From Colwellia sp. RSH04 (GTDB taxonomy: Bacteria > Pseudomonadota > Gammaproteobacteria > Enterobacterales > Alteromonadaceae): a stretch of 64,000 nucleotides of DNA. Shown one piece after another: positions 8,901-18,693 of this stretch (positions are counted from its first letter, which is position 1; each line of letters opens with the position of its first letter). The notes beneath the pieces were generated by a model. The model was not told the origin of the DNA. It saw only the letters and a program-made list of their open reading frames with translations, and searched no databases. The stretch spans positions 248,001 through 312,000 of the forward strand of contig NZ_QXIO01000002.1 in NCBI RefSeq assembly GCF_003545765.1. Direction: 5' to 3'. Both the position numbers and the translations under genes were made by a program.

Positions 8901-11510
8901 TTATTTTAATGCTGCATCTAATTTTTCTTTTAGATCATTAGATAAATTAGTAAGACGATGAAGTTTAACTAATTGCGCTTTCATTAAGCTTTGATGACTC
9001 GCTTCAAAACTCTTATATTGTATTAGTGGTGTTATTAATCGTGAAGCGACTTGAGGGTTTATTGTATTTAATTTAGCAATTTGCTCAGCTAAAAATTCAT
9101 AACCACGCCCCGATAAACAATGGAAATATTTGGGGTTATTCATCGCAAATGCACCAATTAATGACCGTGCCCTGTTAGGATTTTTTAATGTAAACAACGG
9201 ATGCTCCAACAAACCTTGTAAATGTTCGAATATATTTTCTGACTCAATGGTGGCATTGATAGCAAACCACTTATCCATTACCAGCGTTGTATCTTGCCAT
9301 TTATTCTCAAAGTGATTTAGCTGCTTTATTAATGCTGGAGAGTTGGTTTTAGCTGCACAAGTCAAAGCTGCTAAACTGTCTGTCATGTTTTCATACTCAG
9401 CCAAACCGTTATTCGCTTGCTCATATTGTTTTTCAGATAATGTTTTAGTCTTTGACAACAAAGATAAATATTCAAGGCACACATTTTTTAAAGATCGAGT
9501 GCCTACATTATTTGTCTGCTTACTTGATTCTTTACAAAGTTGATAAACTGACAATAAATGCTCTTGTGTCCCTTGTGCTATAAATTCAGCTAAGGTTTTA
9601 ATTGCACTAACTAAACGTTGAGGAGACACGTTGTCTATAAGACCTGCAACTTCATCAAAGCTGGGTAATTTTAATTGCTCAGCAATAAAGGCATGTTCAC
9701 TATTACTTGTTAATAAATGATTAATGCTTGTTATTAATGCTTGTGGTAATGCAAATTGCTCATCATTGGTTAACTGTTTCACATAAGAAATCAACAATTG
9801 CTGTCCTGCATCCCAACGACAAAAACTATTACGCGCATGATTAATGATGCTATATAAACAGAGTTCATCTTGAGCAAAATCTAATTTTACTGGTGCTGAG
9901 AAGTCTGCTAATAGTGCAGTAATTGGTTTACTTTCTACATTTTTGAACTCAAAGGTTTGTTCAACCTCAGTTAACTCAATCATATGGTCGGTACTGATCG
10001 TGTCATTCTTTTCGTTAACGGTTAATAACTCTAATTTTATCGGAATATGCAGTGGTTGAGGTGCTGGTTGTGATTTGGTTACCGGCGAACTTTGCTTTAA
10101 CGTTAAATGGTAAGAGTTTGTAGAAGCGTCATATAACTCATTGACTTTGATTGTTGGCGTACCATATTGGCTGTACCATAATTTGAATTGTGATAAATCT
10201 TTACCACTTGCAGAACTCATCGCGTTGATGAAGTCATCACAAGTTACCGCCATGCCATCATAAAGCTTAAAGTATAAATCCATACCTTTTCTAAAGTTAG
10301 CTGCCCCAACTAAGGTATGAAGCATTCTAATCACCTCAGCACCTTTTTCATATACCGTTAAAGTGTAAAAATTATTCATTTCGAGTACTTTAGTTGGTCT
10401 GATTGGGTGTGCCATTGGGCCAGCATCTTCAGCAAATTGTTGAGCTCGCAATAACCTCACATTCTGAATACGAGTAACAGCACTTGAATGCATATCTGCA
10501 CTAAATTGCTGATCACGAAATACCGTCAACCCTTCTTTCAAGCTTAATTGAAACCAATCTCGACAAGTTACGCGGTTACCTGTCCAATTATGAAAATACT
10601 CATGAGCGATTACCGCTTCGATATTGAAATAATCACTATCGGTAGCACATTCAGAATCGGCTAAAACATACTTAGAGTTGAATACGTTTAAGCCCTTATT
10701 TTCCATAGCTCCCATATTAAAGAAATCGACAGCGACAATCATATAAATATCAAGATCATATTCAAGACCGTACACTTCTTCATCCCATGCCATCGACTTT
10801 TTCAAAGACGTCATGGCATGTTCCGCTTTATGTAAATTACCTTGATCAACAAAGATCTCAAGCGTTACATTTCGACCAGATACGGTAACAAAGTGATCGG
10901 TAAGTAAGTCAAAGTTACCCGCAACTAATGCAAATAAATAACATGGTTTAGGAAAAGGGTCATACCAAGTAACAAAATGCTTACCATGCTCTAAATCGCC
11001 TGAATCAATTTTATTACCATTTGCGAGTAAATAAGGGTACTCATCTTTATTAGCGATGACTTTTGTCGTAAATGTCGCCATAACATCAGGTCTGTCTAAA
11101 TAATAAGTAATACGTCTAAAGCCCTCAGCTTCACATTGTGTACAAAAAGCATCTCCTGATTTAAACAACCCTTCTAATGCTGTATTTTCTTCAGGGTTTA
11201 CTTCCGTAATTATCACTAAAGAAAACTCATCACTTAATGAATCAAACAACTTAGCAGGTAAAATCAGATGTGTTTCACTTAATTCATATTGTGCTGTTGT
11301 CAATACTGTATTTTCTAATGTTACAGAAACTAACTTCAAATGCTCGCCATTTAGTATGAGTTCGCATGAAGATTTATTTATTTTATTCACTGTTAGTTCG
11401 CTGATTACTTCGGTCTTTTTATCTTCTAACGAAACGGTTAAATTTACATTAGACAAAGTAAAGTCTGATGGTGAGTAATCAGATAAAAAACGAGGAGATG
11501 ATTCAGTCAT
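8901..11510 (-). CDS. pepN: aminopeptidase N (M1 metallopeptidase)
   Basis: This cytoplasmic alanyl aminopeptidase removes N-terminal residues from peptides. The protein shows the GAMEN substrate-anchor motif (MGAMENKGLN) and the zinc site HEYFHNW at about residue 303, with the third ligand in SLKEGLT, followed by the long alpha-helical C-terminal domain of the E. coli type. I start it at ATG 11510 (869 residues, against 870 in E. coli), behind AAAGGT. The longer frame from 11558 would begin inside the nhaC terminator and is not credible. Its neighbour DUF2835 is a common partner. Confidence 0.95.
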   Translation of the reverse strand: MTESSPRFLSDYSPSDFTLSNVNLTVSLEDKKTEVISELTVNKINKSSCELILNGEHLKLVSVTLENTVLTTAQYELSETHLILPAKLFDSLSDEFSLVIITEVNPEENTALEGLFKSGDAFCTQCEAEGFRRITYYLDRPDVMATFTTKVIANKDEYPYLLANGNKIDSGDLEHGKHFVTWYDPFPKPCYLFALVAGNFDLLTDHFVTVSGRNVTLEIFVDQGNLHKAEHAMTSLKKSMAWDEEVYGLEYDLDIYMIVAVDFFNMGAMENKGLNVFNSKYVLADSECATDSDYFNIEAVIAHEYFHNWTGNRVTCRDWFQLSLKEGLTVFRDQQFSADMHSSAVTRIQNVRLLRAQQFAEDAGPMAHPIRPTKVLEMNNFYTLTVYEKGAEVIRMLHTLVGAANFRKGMDLYFKLYDGMAVTCDDFINAMSSASGKDLSQFKLWYSQYGTPTIKVNELYDASTNSYHLTLKQSSPVTKSQPAPQPLHIPIKLELLTVNEKNDTISTDHMIELTEVEQTFEFKNVESKPITALLADFSAPVKLDFAQDELCLYSIINHARNSFCRWDAGQQLLISYVKQLTNDEQFALPQALITSINHLLTSNSEHAFIAEQLKLPSFDEVAGLIDNVSPQRLVSAIKTLAEFIAQGTQEHLLSVYQLCKESSKQTNNVGTRSLKNVCLEYLSLLSKTKTLSEKQYEQANNGLAEYENMTDSLAALTCAAKTNSPALIKQLNHFENKWQDTTLVMDKWFAINATIESENIFEHLQGLLEHPLFTLKNPNRARSLIGAFAMNNPKYFHCLSGRGYEFLAEQIAKLNTINPQVASRLITPLIQYKSFEASHQSLMKAQLVKLHRLTNLSNDLKEKLDAALK

Positions 11511-11538
11511 GTTGAAACCTTTAAAAGTCATAAAATAA

Positions 11539-11559
11539 AATGCCTGCAAAGCAGGCATT
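11539..11559 (-). terminator. Rho-independent terminator of nhaC
   Basis: A perfect 9-bp stem (AATGCCTGC / GCAGGCATT) with a 3-nt loop is followed on the minus strand by TTATTTTAT. It sits 44 bases after the nhaC stop and just before pepN, separating the two transcripts. Confidence 0.75.
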
Positions 11560-11602
11560 AAAATACATCGCTATTCTAAACAATAGTATAAATAGTTAAT
11601 AA

Positions 11603-13060
11603 TTACGCAGTAGCTTTTTTAGCCAGGGTTTTAATGTTAAAACCTATAAAACCGTATATTACAGCCAAAATTGGGTTAATCCAGTTAAAGAAACAATAAA
11701 AGATGTAATCAAGTGGGTTCACTAGTAGAACACCTGACATATAAACAGCACAAGTATTCCAAGGAACTAGTGGCGAAGTAATTGTTCCTGCATCTTCTAA
11801 AGTACGGCTTAATACTAGTGGGTCTAAGCCTCGAGCTTTATATTCTTCTTTATACATTCTACCTGGCATTACAATAGATATGTATTGATCTGCTGTTATA
11901 ACATTTGTTCCAATACAGGTTGCAACAGTACTTGCAATTAAACTACCTGTTGATTTTGCTGCTGACAAAATAGCATCAACAAACTTTTTCAACATACCTA
12001 AATACTCTAAAACGGCACCAAAGCTCAATGCACACATAATTAACCAAACAGTATTTAACATGCCTGACATGCCACCACCACTTAGTAAATCGTTTAATTC
12101 AGCATTGCCCGTTTCTATAACCACACCGTCAAAAAAAGCAGTCCAAATAACTAAGATATTAGCCGTTAAATTATCACTACCCGCTTCAGCTAACCGTAAT
12201 ATCAAGTCTTGCTGAAATAAAACGGCCCAAAGAGCTCCCACTAGCGCGCCAATGGCTACCGCAGGAAATGCGGGTACTTTTTTAATTGCCAACGCTAATA
12301 ATATAACTAATGGCGTTAAGTTTAATATTGAAATATCAAACTGCTCAGCTAATTGCTGACTCAGTTGATCTATGGCAAGGGTATTAACTTCAGAGGTACC
12401 ATTAAAACCAAGAAAAATAAACAGCACAAGTGCGGTAATTATTGAAGGCGCTGTTGTCCAAAGCATATATTTAATGTGCGCAAACAACTCGCTACCTGCA
12501 ATCGCAGGTGCAAGGTTAGTGGTTTCAGATAAAGGTGATATTTTATCGCCAAAATACGCACCTGAAATTACCGCACCTGCAGTGATTTCTGGTTCTAAAC
12601 CTAAGCCTTGCGCAATGCCAATCAAAGCGACACCAATGGTCGCAGCCGTTGTCCATGAACTACCGATACTCATTGAAACTACACCACACATAATACAAGC
12701 AGCGGCATAAAACCAAGAAGGATTAAGGATTTTTAAACCATAATAAATCATGGTCGGTACTGTGCCTGATAAAAGCCAAGTACCAATTAAGGAACCTACC
12801 GCAAAAAGAATTAATACTGCACCTAGCGATAGTGAAATACCATTAACTATCGCTTTCTCCATATCAGACCATTTATGACCATTTTTTAGACCAATTATAA
12901 TCGCTATGCCCATTGATATGAGTAAAGCAATTTGATTAGGTCCGTATGAAGAATTGTCAGCAAAGAATGTTACGGCAAGAGCTAACAAGCCGACAAGACA
13001 AATGACAGGAATTGATGCATCTAACATCGAAGGAGACTTAGTTTGTGTTAACTCTGACAT
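11603..13060 (-). CDS. nhaC: NhaC-family Na+/H+ antiporter
   Basis: A 485-residue polytopic inner-membrane protein with roughly 11-12 hydrophobic segments. The conserved loops include MSIGSSWTTAATIG, ISGAYFGDKISPLSETTNLAPAI and ADQYISIVMPGRMY, which are diagnostic of NhaC antiporters that export Na+ in exchange for protons. This suits a marine, sodium-cycling bacterium. It has its own terminator and stands between prc and pepN, with no sign of an operon partner. A malate/lactate (MleN-like) antiporter is possible because the families are close, but NhaC is the better fit by motif. Confidence 0.85.
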   Translation of the reverse strand: MSELTQTKSPSMLDASIPVICLVGLLALAVTFFADNSSYGPNQIALLISMGIAIIIGLKNGHKWSDMEKAIVNGISLSLGAVLILFAVGSLIGTWLLSGTVPTMIYYGLKILNPSWFYAAACIMCGVVSMSIGSSWTTAATIGVALIGIAQGLGLEPEITAGAVISGAYFGDKISPLSETTNLAPAIAGSELFAHIKYMLWTTAPSIITALVLFIFLGFNGTSEVNTLAIDQLSQQLAEQFDISILNLTPLVILLALAIKKVPAFPAVAIGALVGALWAVLFQQDLILRLAEAGSDNLTANILVIWTAFFDGVVIETGNAELNDLLSGGGMSGMLNTVWLIMCALSFGAVLEYLGMLKKFVDAILSAAKSTGSLIASTVATCIGTNVITADQYISIVMPGRMYKEEYKARGLDPLVLSRTLEDAGTITSPLVPWNTCAVYMSGVLLVNPLDYIFYCFFNWINPILAVIYGFIGFNIKTLAKKATA

Positions 13061-13165
13061 GTGGGTAGTAAACCTTTTATCGTTATTATTATTTAAAAGT
13101 GCTTCTATTCACTAGATAATTATATAAAAATTGTAGATAAAAATATAAAGTGAATAAAATAATAA

Positions 13166-13188
13166 AGCCGCCTCTGTGGGCGGCTTTT
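13166..13188 (-). terminator. Rho-independent terminator of prc
   Basis: The minus strand reads AAAGCCGCC-CACAGA-GGCGGCTTT followed by ATTATTTTATT, a GC-rich stem with a T-rich tail starting about 15 bases after the prc stop codon. Confidence 0.8.
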
Positions 13189-13202
13189 AATGTTATTGAT
13201 TG

Positions 13203-15248
13203 TTACTTTTTAGCAACTTTTCCAAGAGAGATCAAATCAAAGGTTATTCGTGCCGTCTCATCTAAAAACGGGTCAAGATCATCTAGCTCTTCGCCTAAAT
13301 CATCTAAATCTTCCACCTTCTCTTTACCTAAATTAACTAGTCGTTCATTAACTCTGGCTAATCGTTTAGCCTTATTTGTTTCTCTTTTTGTTTTACGCTC
13401 AGCTAAATTTAAGGAAACGCTTTTGTTATCTTTTTCTTCTTTATAGATTGCAATATCTTCAAGTAAATAATTAAACTCTTTATTTTCTTTAATTCTTTGC
13501 TGATACAATGATGTTAAATAATCAATATCGGTAGAGATATCATTTAACGGTGTATATTGTGCCTTTTTGATTTGGTCCCAAGGTAACGCGTTTTCTTCTT
13601 TACTTTCGCCCCAGTCTTCAGGGTCAACAGCACTTGGGAAGGCAATATCAGGTAATACACCACGATGCTGCGTACTACCGCCATTAATTCGATAGAACTT
13701 CGCAATAGTGTATTGAATACTACCTAAAGGTTTTTCATATAAATCATATACTCGGCCTAAACCACGGTGTTGCTGAACGGTACCTTTACCAAAAGTATGT
13801 TCACCAACAATAACTCCTCGCCCATAGTCTTGAATCGCAGCTGAGAAAATTTCAGAAGCTGATGCACTGTATCGATCTACCATGACTGTTAATGGTCCAT
13901 CATAATAACTAATGCCATCTTTATCACGATTTACCTGTACTCTATTTGCTCCGTCACGAATTTGTACAACCGGCCCTTTATCAATAAATAACCCTGTTAA
14001 TAAAGTGGCTTCAGTTAATGAACCACCACCATTACCACGTAGGTCTACAATAATGCCTTGTACATCCTGCTCTTTAAGTTTGGCGATTTCATTTTTTACA
14101 TCGCGAGAAAGATTGTTATAAAAGCTAGGTATGGTTATTACACCAAGTTTTTTAGAATTAGCTTGCTCAGGGTTTTCTTGATATACCTCAGATTTGGCTG
14201 CCCTATCTTCAAGCTTAATAATATCTCTTATAATAGATACAATTTTAATATTGGCGGCATCATCAGATTCACCTGATAAAACTTGTAATCGAACAGTAGT
14301 GCCTTTAGGGCCTTTTATTAGTTCAACCACATCATCTAAACGCCAACCAATAACATCCTCAAAGTCATCTTCACCTTGAGCAACACCAACAATCCGATCT
14401 TTTGCTTTTAATTGGTTAGACTTATCAGCAGGACCACCCGTAACAACTCTGTGTATTACTGTGTAATCCTCTATTGCGCGAAGCTCTGCACCGATACCTT
14501 CAAGGGATAAGTTCATATCAACTTGAAAGCGTTCGGCATTGCGAGGAGATAGATAAGATGTGTGCGGTTCAACTACACGAGCAAAGCTGTTCATAACAAT
14601 TTGAAAAGCATCTTCACTTTCACTTTGCTTTAAACGTTTAATAGCATAGCTGTAACGCTTTGTTAGCACTTCTTTTATTTTGTCCCATTTTTTACCCGTC
14701 AGGGTCAAATTAAGCGCATCAGACTTAACCTTTAAACGCCATAATTCATCAAGTTCAGCTTCAGTTTTAGCCCAAGGAGCATCTTCTCTATCAAAAAGAT
14801 AAACTTCATCTTTGGTAAAATCAAATGGCTCATCTAAAAGGCTAATAGCATACTCATAACGCTCTAAACGGCGTTGCAAATTGACATTAAAAATATCGTA
14901 TGCCGCATCGAGCTTTCCTCGTGCTATTACCTTATCAAAATCTTTACGGTATTTAGAAAACGCTTCGACATCAGAAGCTAAAAAAACATTGCGTGCATAA
15001 TCAAGTTGTCTGATATAACGGTCAAACACCTCTGCTGATAACTCATCACTTATTTTAACTTTCTTATAATGTGCTCTAGTAAACCTTGCCGATATTCGTT
15101 TACTTGCTGTTGCGTGTTGACTTTCTGGGCTCAACACAGGCAATTCTTCAGGTACAGATTTTTTCTCAAATGCCAATGTATCAACACTGGTAAATGAAAA
15201 GCTAATTGATAATGAAACAGCAAGTGCGATACGACAAAATTTTTGCAT
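13203..15248 (-). CDS. prc: tail-specific periplasmic protease Prc (S41)
   Basis: Prc degrades periplasmic proteins by their C-terminal tails and trims cell-wall and membrane proteins. The 681-residue length equals the E. coli enzyme. In order I see a signal peptide (cleavage near SVDTLA), an N-terminal helical domain, a PDZ domain (LSLEGIGAELRAIEDYTVIHRVVTGGPA), and the S41 protease core. The core contains GNGGGSL, the serine in VDRYSASASEIF and the lysine in HTFGKGTVQQ. A charged C-terminal extension rich in D/E and K follows. It follows proQ by 49 bases, the order known from enterics, and is probably co-transcribed with it. Confidence 0.95.
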   Translation of the reverse strand: MQKFCRIALAVSLSISFSFTSVDTLAFEKKSVPEELPVLSPESQHATASKRISARFTRAHYKKVKISDELSAEVFDRYIRQLDYARNVFLASDVEAFSKYRKDFDKVIARGKLDAAYDIFNVNLQRRLERYEYAISLLDEPFDFTKDEVYLFDREDAPWAKTEAELDELWRLKVKSDALNLTLTGKKWDKIKEVLTKRYSYAIKRLKQSESEDAFQIVMNSFARVVEPHTSYLSPRNAERFQVDMNLSLEGIGAELRAIEDYTVIHRVVTGGPADKSNQLKAKDRIVGVAQGEDDFEDVIGWRLDDVVELIKGPKGTTVRLQVLSGESDDAANIKIVSIIRDIIKLEDRAAKSEVYQENPEQANSKKLGVITIPSFYNNLSRDVKNEIAKLKEQDVQGIIVDLRGNGGGSLTEATLLTGLFIDKGPVVQIRDGANRVQVNRDKDGISYYDGPLTVMVDRYSASASEIFSAAIQDYGRGVIVGEHTFGKGTVQQHRGLGRVYDLYEKPLGSIQYTIAKFYRINGGSTQHRGVLPDIAFPSAVDPEDWGESKEENALPWDQIKKAQYTPLNDISTDIDYLTSLYQQRIKENKEFNYLLEDIAIYKEEKDNKSVSLNLAERKTKRETNKAKRLARVNERLVNLGKEKVEDLDDLGEELDDLDPFLDETARITFDLISLGKVAKK

Positions 15249-15296
15249 GCATTAACTCCAAAATGGGAACATAATAAACCGTAATTAAATTGCTTA

Positions 15297-15968
15297 TTAT
15301 AAAAATATATTTTTCAATTGAGTCTTGATTACCATACCAGAGTCAAGCTGTACACTAATGTCATTACCTGAAATTTCAGATATAGTGGCATTCATTGGAG
15401 AGTTACCCAATTGAACTCTTACTTTGTTACCAACTTTAATTGTAGTCGCTTCTACTGGTTTTAATGGTGCAGACTCAGCTTTAGTGCTTGAATTTTTAGC
15501 CGACTTAACTTGTTTAAACTTATTCGACTTATTAGATTCTCGCTTTGAACCCTCAGGCTTATTGCCTTTAGTATTCTTAGCACCTTCTTTAGCTTTATAC
15601 GACTTTTGCTGTTCTTTGTCTGTCGTTTTTTTGTTACCAAATTTTTCTTGGCTTTCTTTTAAGGTTTTACTGGCATAGTTTGCTTGTTCTTCATCTATCT
15701 CAGCAATTTCTTTTCCATCAGCATCAACACGAAAAGCACCAAGCTTAACAGACTTTAAATAACGCCAGCTGCTTGTGTAGTGTCTTAATGCCTGGCGTAA
15801 ACGAGTTTTACTAACGGTTTCATCGCCTTCTAATCGTTCTGCTAAGTCTTGGAATATACCAACTTTCAAAGGTTTTACGGGACCTTTAATTGAGAAACAT
15901 TCAGGGAATTTCTCGGTAAGATAAGCAATGATTTCTTTTGTACTTGTACGTTTAAGTTCAGTTTCCAT
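15297..15968 (-). CDS. proQ: RNA chaperone ProQ
   Basis: The N-terminal ~120 residues form the ProQ/FinO RNA-binding domain (STKEIIAYLTEKFPECF, LKVGIFQDLAERL, LRQALRHYTSSWRYLK). Next comes a Lys/Ser/Asn-rich linker of about 55 residues and a C-terminal Tudor-like domain (TTIKVGNKVRVQLGNSPMNATISEISG). Its 223 residues compare with 232 in E. coli. The protein binds structured small RNAs and mRNA 3' ends in the cytoplasm. The chromosomal order yebR - small gene - proQ - prc matches enterics apart from the inserted small gene. Confidence 0.95.
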   Translation of the reverse strand: METELKRTSTKEIIAYLTEKFPECFSIKGPVKPLKVGIFQDLAERLEGDETVSKTRLRQALRHYTSSWRYLKSVKLGAFRVDADGKEIAEIDEEQANYASKTLKESQEKFGNKKTTDKEQQKSYKAKEGAKNTKGNKPEGSKRESNKSNKFKQVKSAKNSSTKAESAPLKPVEATTIKVGNKVRVQLGNSPMNATISEISGNDISVQLDSGMVIKTQLKNIFL

Positions 15969-16034
15969 AAATACAACTTTTAAAGTTCTGTTAATGTTCT
16001 TGTTAAAAAATATCTTCGGTTTAGCCTTTAATGA

Positions 16035-16319
16035 CTATTCTTGTTGAAGATGTTGTTCTCTGTTGTCGAGCACATGTCGACACCAATCATATATATCGTC
16101 AGTTTCTATTTCAGCTAATGCTTCTTGACCAATCCATGTGTCCCATACTAATGCAAGTAATCCTTCAAGTACTTCAGTTTCAATATCTTCTTCAGCGAGA
16201 TCATAAATAGTGTGATAAATCTCATTAATTCGTTCTGCTACAACTTCTTCTTGGCCGTCCCAATCGCCTACAATGGCTTCAGTGACCAAATAATCGTATA
16301 TTACTACAAACTCTTTCAT
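16035..16319 (-). CDS. small acidic protein of unknown function between yebR and proQ
   Basis: A 94-residue, strongly acidic protein (many D/E, five Trp) predicted to be all helical, with no signal peptide, Cys motif or membrane helix. It starts 4 bases after the yebR stop codon and ends 66 bases before proQ, so it is almost certainly translated in the same transcript. I do not recognise the family. In E. coli yebR and proQ are adjacent without such a gene. Being acidic and beside an RNA chaperone, it might modulate RNA or protein binding, but that is speculation. Confidence 0.7.
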   Translation of the reverse strand: MKEFVVIYDYLVTEAIVGDWDGQEEVVAERINEIYHTIYDLAEEDIETEVLEGLLALVWDTWIGQEALAEIETDDIYDWCRHVLDNREQHLQQE

Positions 16320-16323
16320 TAAC

Positions 16324-16791
16324 TTAGCTTACTGTTAAGTGCTTAGCCAGTAAATTGGCTATTGCGTTTAAACCGTCTTGATCTTCTTGATCAAATCTAT
16401 CAAATACAGTGCTGTCAATATCAAGTACTGCTGTTACTTTACCATTTATAGTTAATGGGAGTACTATTTCTGAATTTGTCGTTGCGTCACAAGCTATATG
16501 CCCAGAAAACTCATGGACATCAGCAACTCGTTGTACTTGAGCATTCGTTACAGCAGCTCCACATACTCCTTTAGATAATGGAATACGAATACAAGCGACC
16601 TTCCCCTGAAATGGACCAAGCACTAACTCTTCATCAATAACACGATAAAATCCTACCCAATTAACTTCTTCAAGATGTTCAAAGAGTAAAGCACTAATAT
16701 TTGCCATATTAGCAATGGGATCTGATTCGCCGTGAATAAGCGCATTCGTTTGCTCAAGAAGCATAGAATATAATGTTGATTTATTGTTCAA
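16324..16791 (-). CDS. msrC: free methionine-(R)-sulfoxide reductase (GAF domain, YebR/MsrC)
   Basis: A single 155-residue GAF domain. The three cysteines of the fRMsr family are at residues 67, 77 and 101, with the same spacing (10 and 24) as Cys84/94/118 of E. coli. Conserved blocks are NWVGFYR, LGPFQGKVACIRI, GVCGAAV and NSEIVLPL. The enzyme reduces free L-methionine (R)-S-oxide with thioredoxin in the cytoplasm, part of oxidative-stress repair. It heads a probable transcript with the small acidic protein and proQ. Confidence 0.92.
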   Translation of the reverse strand: MNNKSTLYSMLLEQTNALIHGESDPIANMANISALLFEHLEEVNWVGFYRVIDEELVLGPFQGKVACIRIPLSKGVCGAAVTNAQVQRVADVHEFSGHIACDATTNSEIVLPLTINGKVTAVLDIDSTVFDRFDQEDQDGLNAIANLLAKHLTVS

Positions 16792-16983
16792 TGGTTATTC
16801 CATGAAGAGGTGGAACATGTTCTCTTTTTGCAAACACATACCCACGTCAATTTTTACTGATATCAAAAAGCGCATAACATACCTAAAAAGTCAGCATAAT
16901 TAAAGCTTTTATCACGCAATAAAGACACTATTAGCTGAGAAGTAGCTAAATTTAAAGATTTTTAGCTTTATAGCACGCTTATG

Positions 16984-17799
16984 TTACTTAATTATTGCAA
17001 ATTTAACGACCACGCTCGCTGACACTTTATTCGTGCCAGTGAAGCTTTGATGTCTCGCAGAGTTATCATCGGCCATCATTGCCATACTGTATTGAGGCTG
17101 ATAATGGTTATTTGAACGTTCCTTTAAATAAACCATTTTACCTAAATTAATACCTGAATGCTTAGCAATTAAAGAAGCCTTATTCTTTGCTTGTGATATT
17201 GCCCGTGTTAACGCTTGTTGATAATATTTATCACTGTCTTTAACTGTCATGGACAATGATGATATATGGTTTACCTGAATTTTCACTATCTTAGATAAAA
17301 ACTTATCGTAAGCATCTATCGATGAAAAGTTCACAGAAATTCTTCGGTTTAACTCAAATAAAGGAGGTTTTTGCTTTTCATTCTTTTTTGTAGAGACTTC
17401 ATTGCCATCAATATAAACACTACCCTTGATAGGTTTATTGCTTGAAGAGGGAAACTTTTTTTGTAATTCAACACCATGGAGTTTTATTGCTGGTTTTTCT
17501 TCTATAACACGTAAGTTAACTCTGGCAGAATTAATATCGCTGTTCGCTATTTTTAATGATTTAGCAACGTTTATCACCATATCACTTCTTTTATCAACCG
17601 ATGCTTTTAACTTATCTGGTACCCTACCTCGCTCACTAATAGTAAGTGATAAGCTAAATTTATCAGGGGCTACATGAACGCTGCCTTCTCCTGATACTTC
17701 AATGACATTATTTTCAGCGTTTACTTCAACTGAAAATACTGTTAATAACATACTTAGAATCACACTAAAATACATACATAACTTAGATAAATTAATCAT
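16984..17799 (-). CDS. SIMPL-domain (DUF541) secreted protein
   Basis: A 271-residue protein with a signal peptide (MINLSKLCMYFSVILSMLLTVFSVEVNA) followed by a SIMPL/DUF541 domain. The characteristic start is VIEVSGEGSVHVAPDKFSLSLTI, then a stretch with ALTRAISQAKNKASLIAKHSGINLGKMV. Relatives (YggE type, BP26) are periplasmic or outer-membrane oligomers linked to oxidative-stress tolerance, with no defined biochemical activity. The start has GAGAAG at good spacing. It begins 25 bases after the DUF2057 gene, so the two are probably one transcript. Confidence 0.85.
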   Translation of the reverse strand: MINLSKLCMYFSVILSMLLTVFSVEVNAENNVIEVSGEGSVHVAPDKFSLSLTISERGRVPDKLKASVDKRSDMVINVAKSLKIANSDINSARVNLRVIEEKPAIKLHGVELQKKFPSSSNKPIKGSVYIDGNEVSTKKNEKQKPPLFELNRRISVNFSSIDAYDKFLSKIVKIQVNHISSLSMTVKDSDKYYQQALTRAISQAKNKASLIAKHSGINLGKMVYLKERSNNHYQPQYSMAMMADDNSARHQSFTGTNKVSASVVVKFAIIK

Positions 17800-17824
17800 A
17801 GGTTTATCTTCTCAACTTGTTTGT

Positions 17825-18544
17825 CTATTGCTTTTGAATAAATTCAACAAAGGCTGCTTTTTCTTTGGTTGTCGCTTTTTGCCACCAATATTTAAGCATA
17901 GGCAGAGTATCTACTTTATTAATAACTTTATGGGTAAATTCTTGTGATCGAGTATCATTAATTTTCGAAGTGGTTTCTACTTCTAAATCAGCGATATCAT
18001 TATCAACAGCAACAGCTATTTTCTCATCATCAATGGTTACTTGAGAACCAGCTAAAGAATCTGCAGGCAATGTTGAAACAACCCTCGTTACTTCTCTTGC
18101 CAACTTATAATCTGCATATGTTTCTAATTCTAAAGGAATCGACTGCCCAGTTTTACTTACTAGCATTACTTCTGGCTTATAGACAAAGGCTTCAGCATCA
18201 CTGATATCATTTATTAATACTGTTTTAAGTCGGTAGGTTTGTGCACTGTTCGGTGTAAATTTTATAACAAAGTACTCAGTCTCAATGACTCTATCTTGAC
18301 CTAAATCAAAGTCCTCAAATACATCTTTATAACGAACAACAATTGTTTGTGTGCTTTTTAACTTCAGTTGCTCCGGTGTTATGTGAATAAGTTTGTTCTT
18401 TGAAAAAAAACCTTCGTTAAAGGAGCTATCATTAACCTCTTTTATTTCTAAATTTTCAGCTACTTCAATGGTAATTGCCATTGATGAGAAGTTGATAAAA
18501 AGACTAACACTGATTAATAATTTTGGTAAAAAAGAACGGATCAA
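17825..18544 (-). CDS. DUF2057 (YccT-like) secreted protein
   Basis: A 239-residue protein with a signal peptide ending near SSMA/ITIEV. The conserved opening of the YccT/DUF2057 family follows: ITIEVAENLEIKEVND, and then QTIVVRYKDVFEDFD, matching the family's YxD/xF block. Function is unknown; in enterics yccT is an envelope-stress or curli-related gene. The C-terminus ends MLKYWWQKATTKEKAAFVEFIQKQ, a conserved helical tail typical of marine versions. It is followed closely by the SIMPL gene, consistent with an envelope pair. Confidence 0.75.
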   Translation of the reverse strand: MIRSFLPKLLISVSLFINFSSMAITIEVAENLEIKEVNDSSFNEGFFSKNKLIHITPEQLKLKSTQTIVVRYKDVFEDFDLGQDRVIETEYFVIKFTPNSAQTYRLKTVLINDISDAEAFVYKPEVMLVSKTGQSIPLELETYADYKLAREVTRVVSTLPADSLAGSQVTIDDEKIAVAVDNDIADLEVETTSKINDTRSQEFTHKVINKVDTLPMLKYWWQKATTKEKAAFVEFIQKQ

Positions 18545-18635
18545 AATTTACTCCTTGTGGTTTAAAATCAAATATATGGATTACCACTTATACTCTTTAA
18601 GTACATCAAGTTAAAGACAAATTCAAAAAGTAGTT

Positions 18636-18669
18636 GGAAAAAACTTGAACTAGACTTCAGGTTTTTTCC
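18636..18669 (-). terminator. terminator-like hairpin after prpF
   Basis: A 14-bp stem (GGAAAAAACTTGAA / TTCAGGTTTTTTCC, one G-U pair) with a 6-nt loop lies 25-58 bases beyond the prpF stop, before the DUF2057 gene. The T-run is inside the stem, so efficiency is uncertain. Confidence 0.5.
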
Positions 18670-18693
18670 ATAGGGTTAATACTTATTTCAATG

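Noticed and set aside
11511..11558. N-terminal extension of pepN starting MPALQAFYF
   Set aside because: It would start within the nhaC terminator hairpin, and the internal ATG with AAAGGT gives the normal PepN length.
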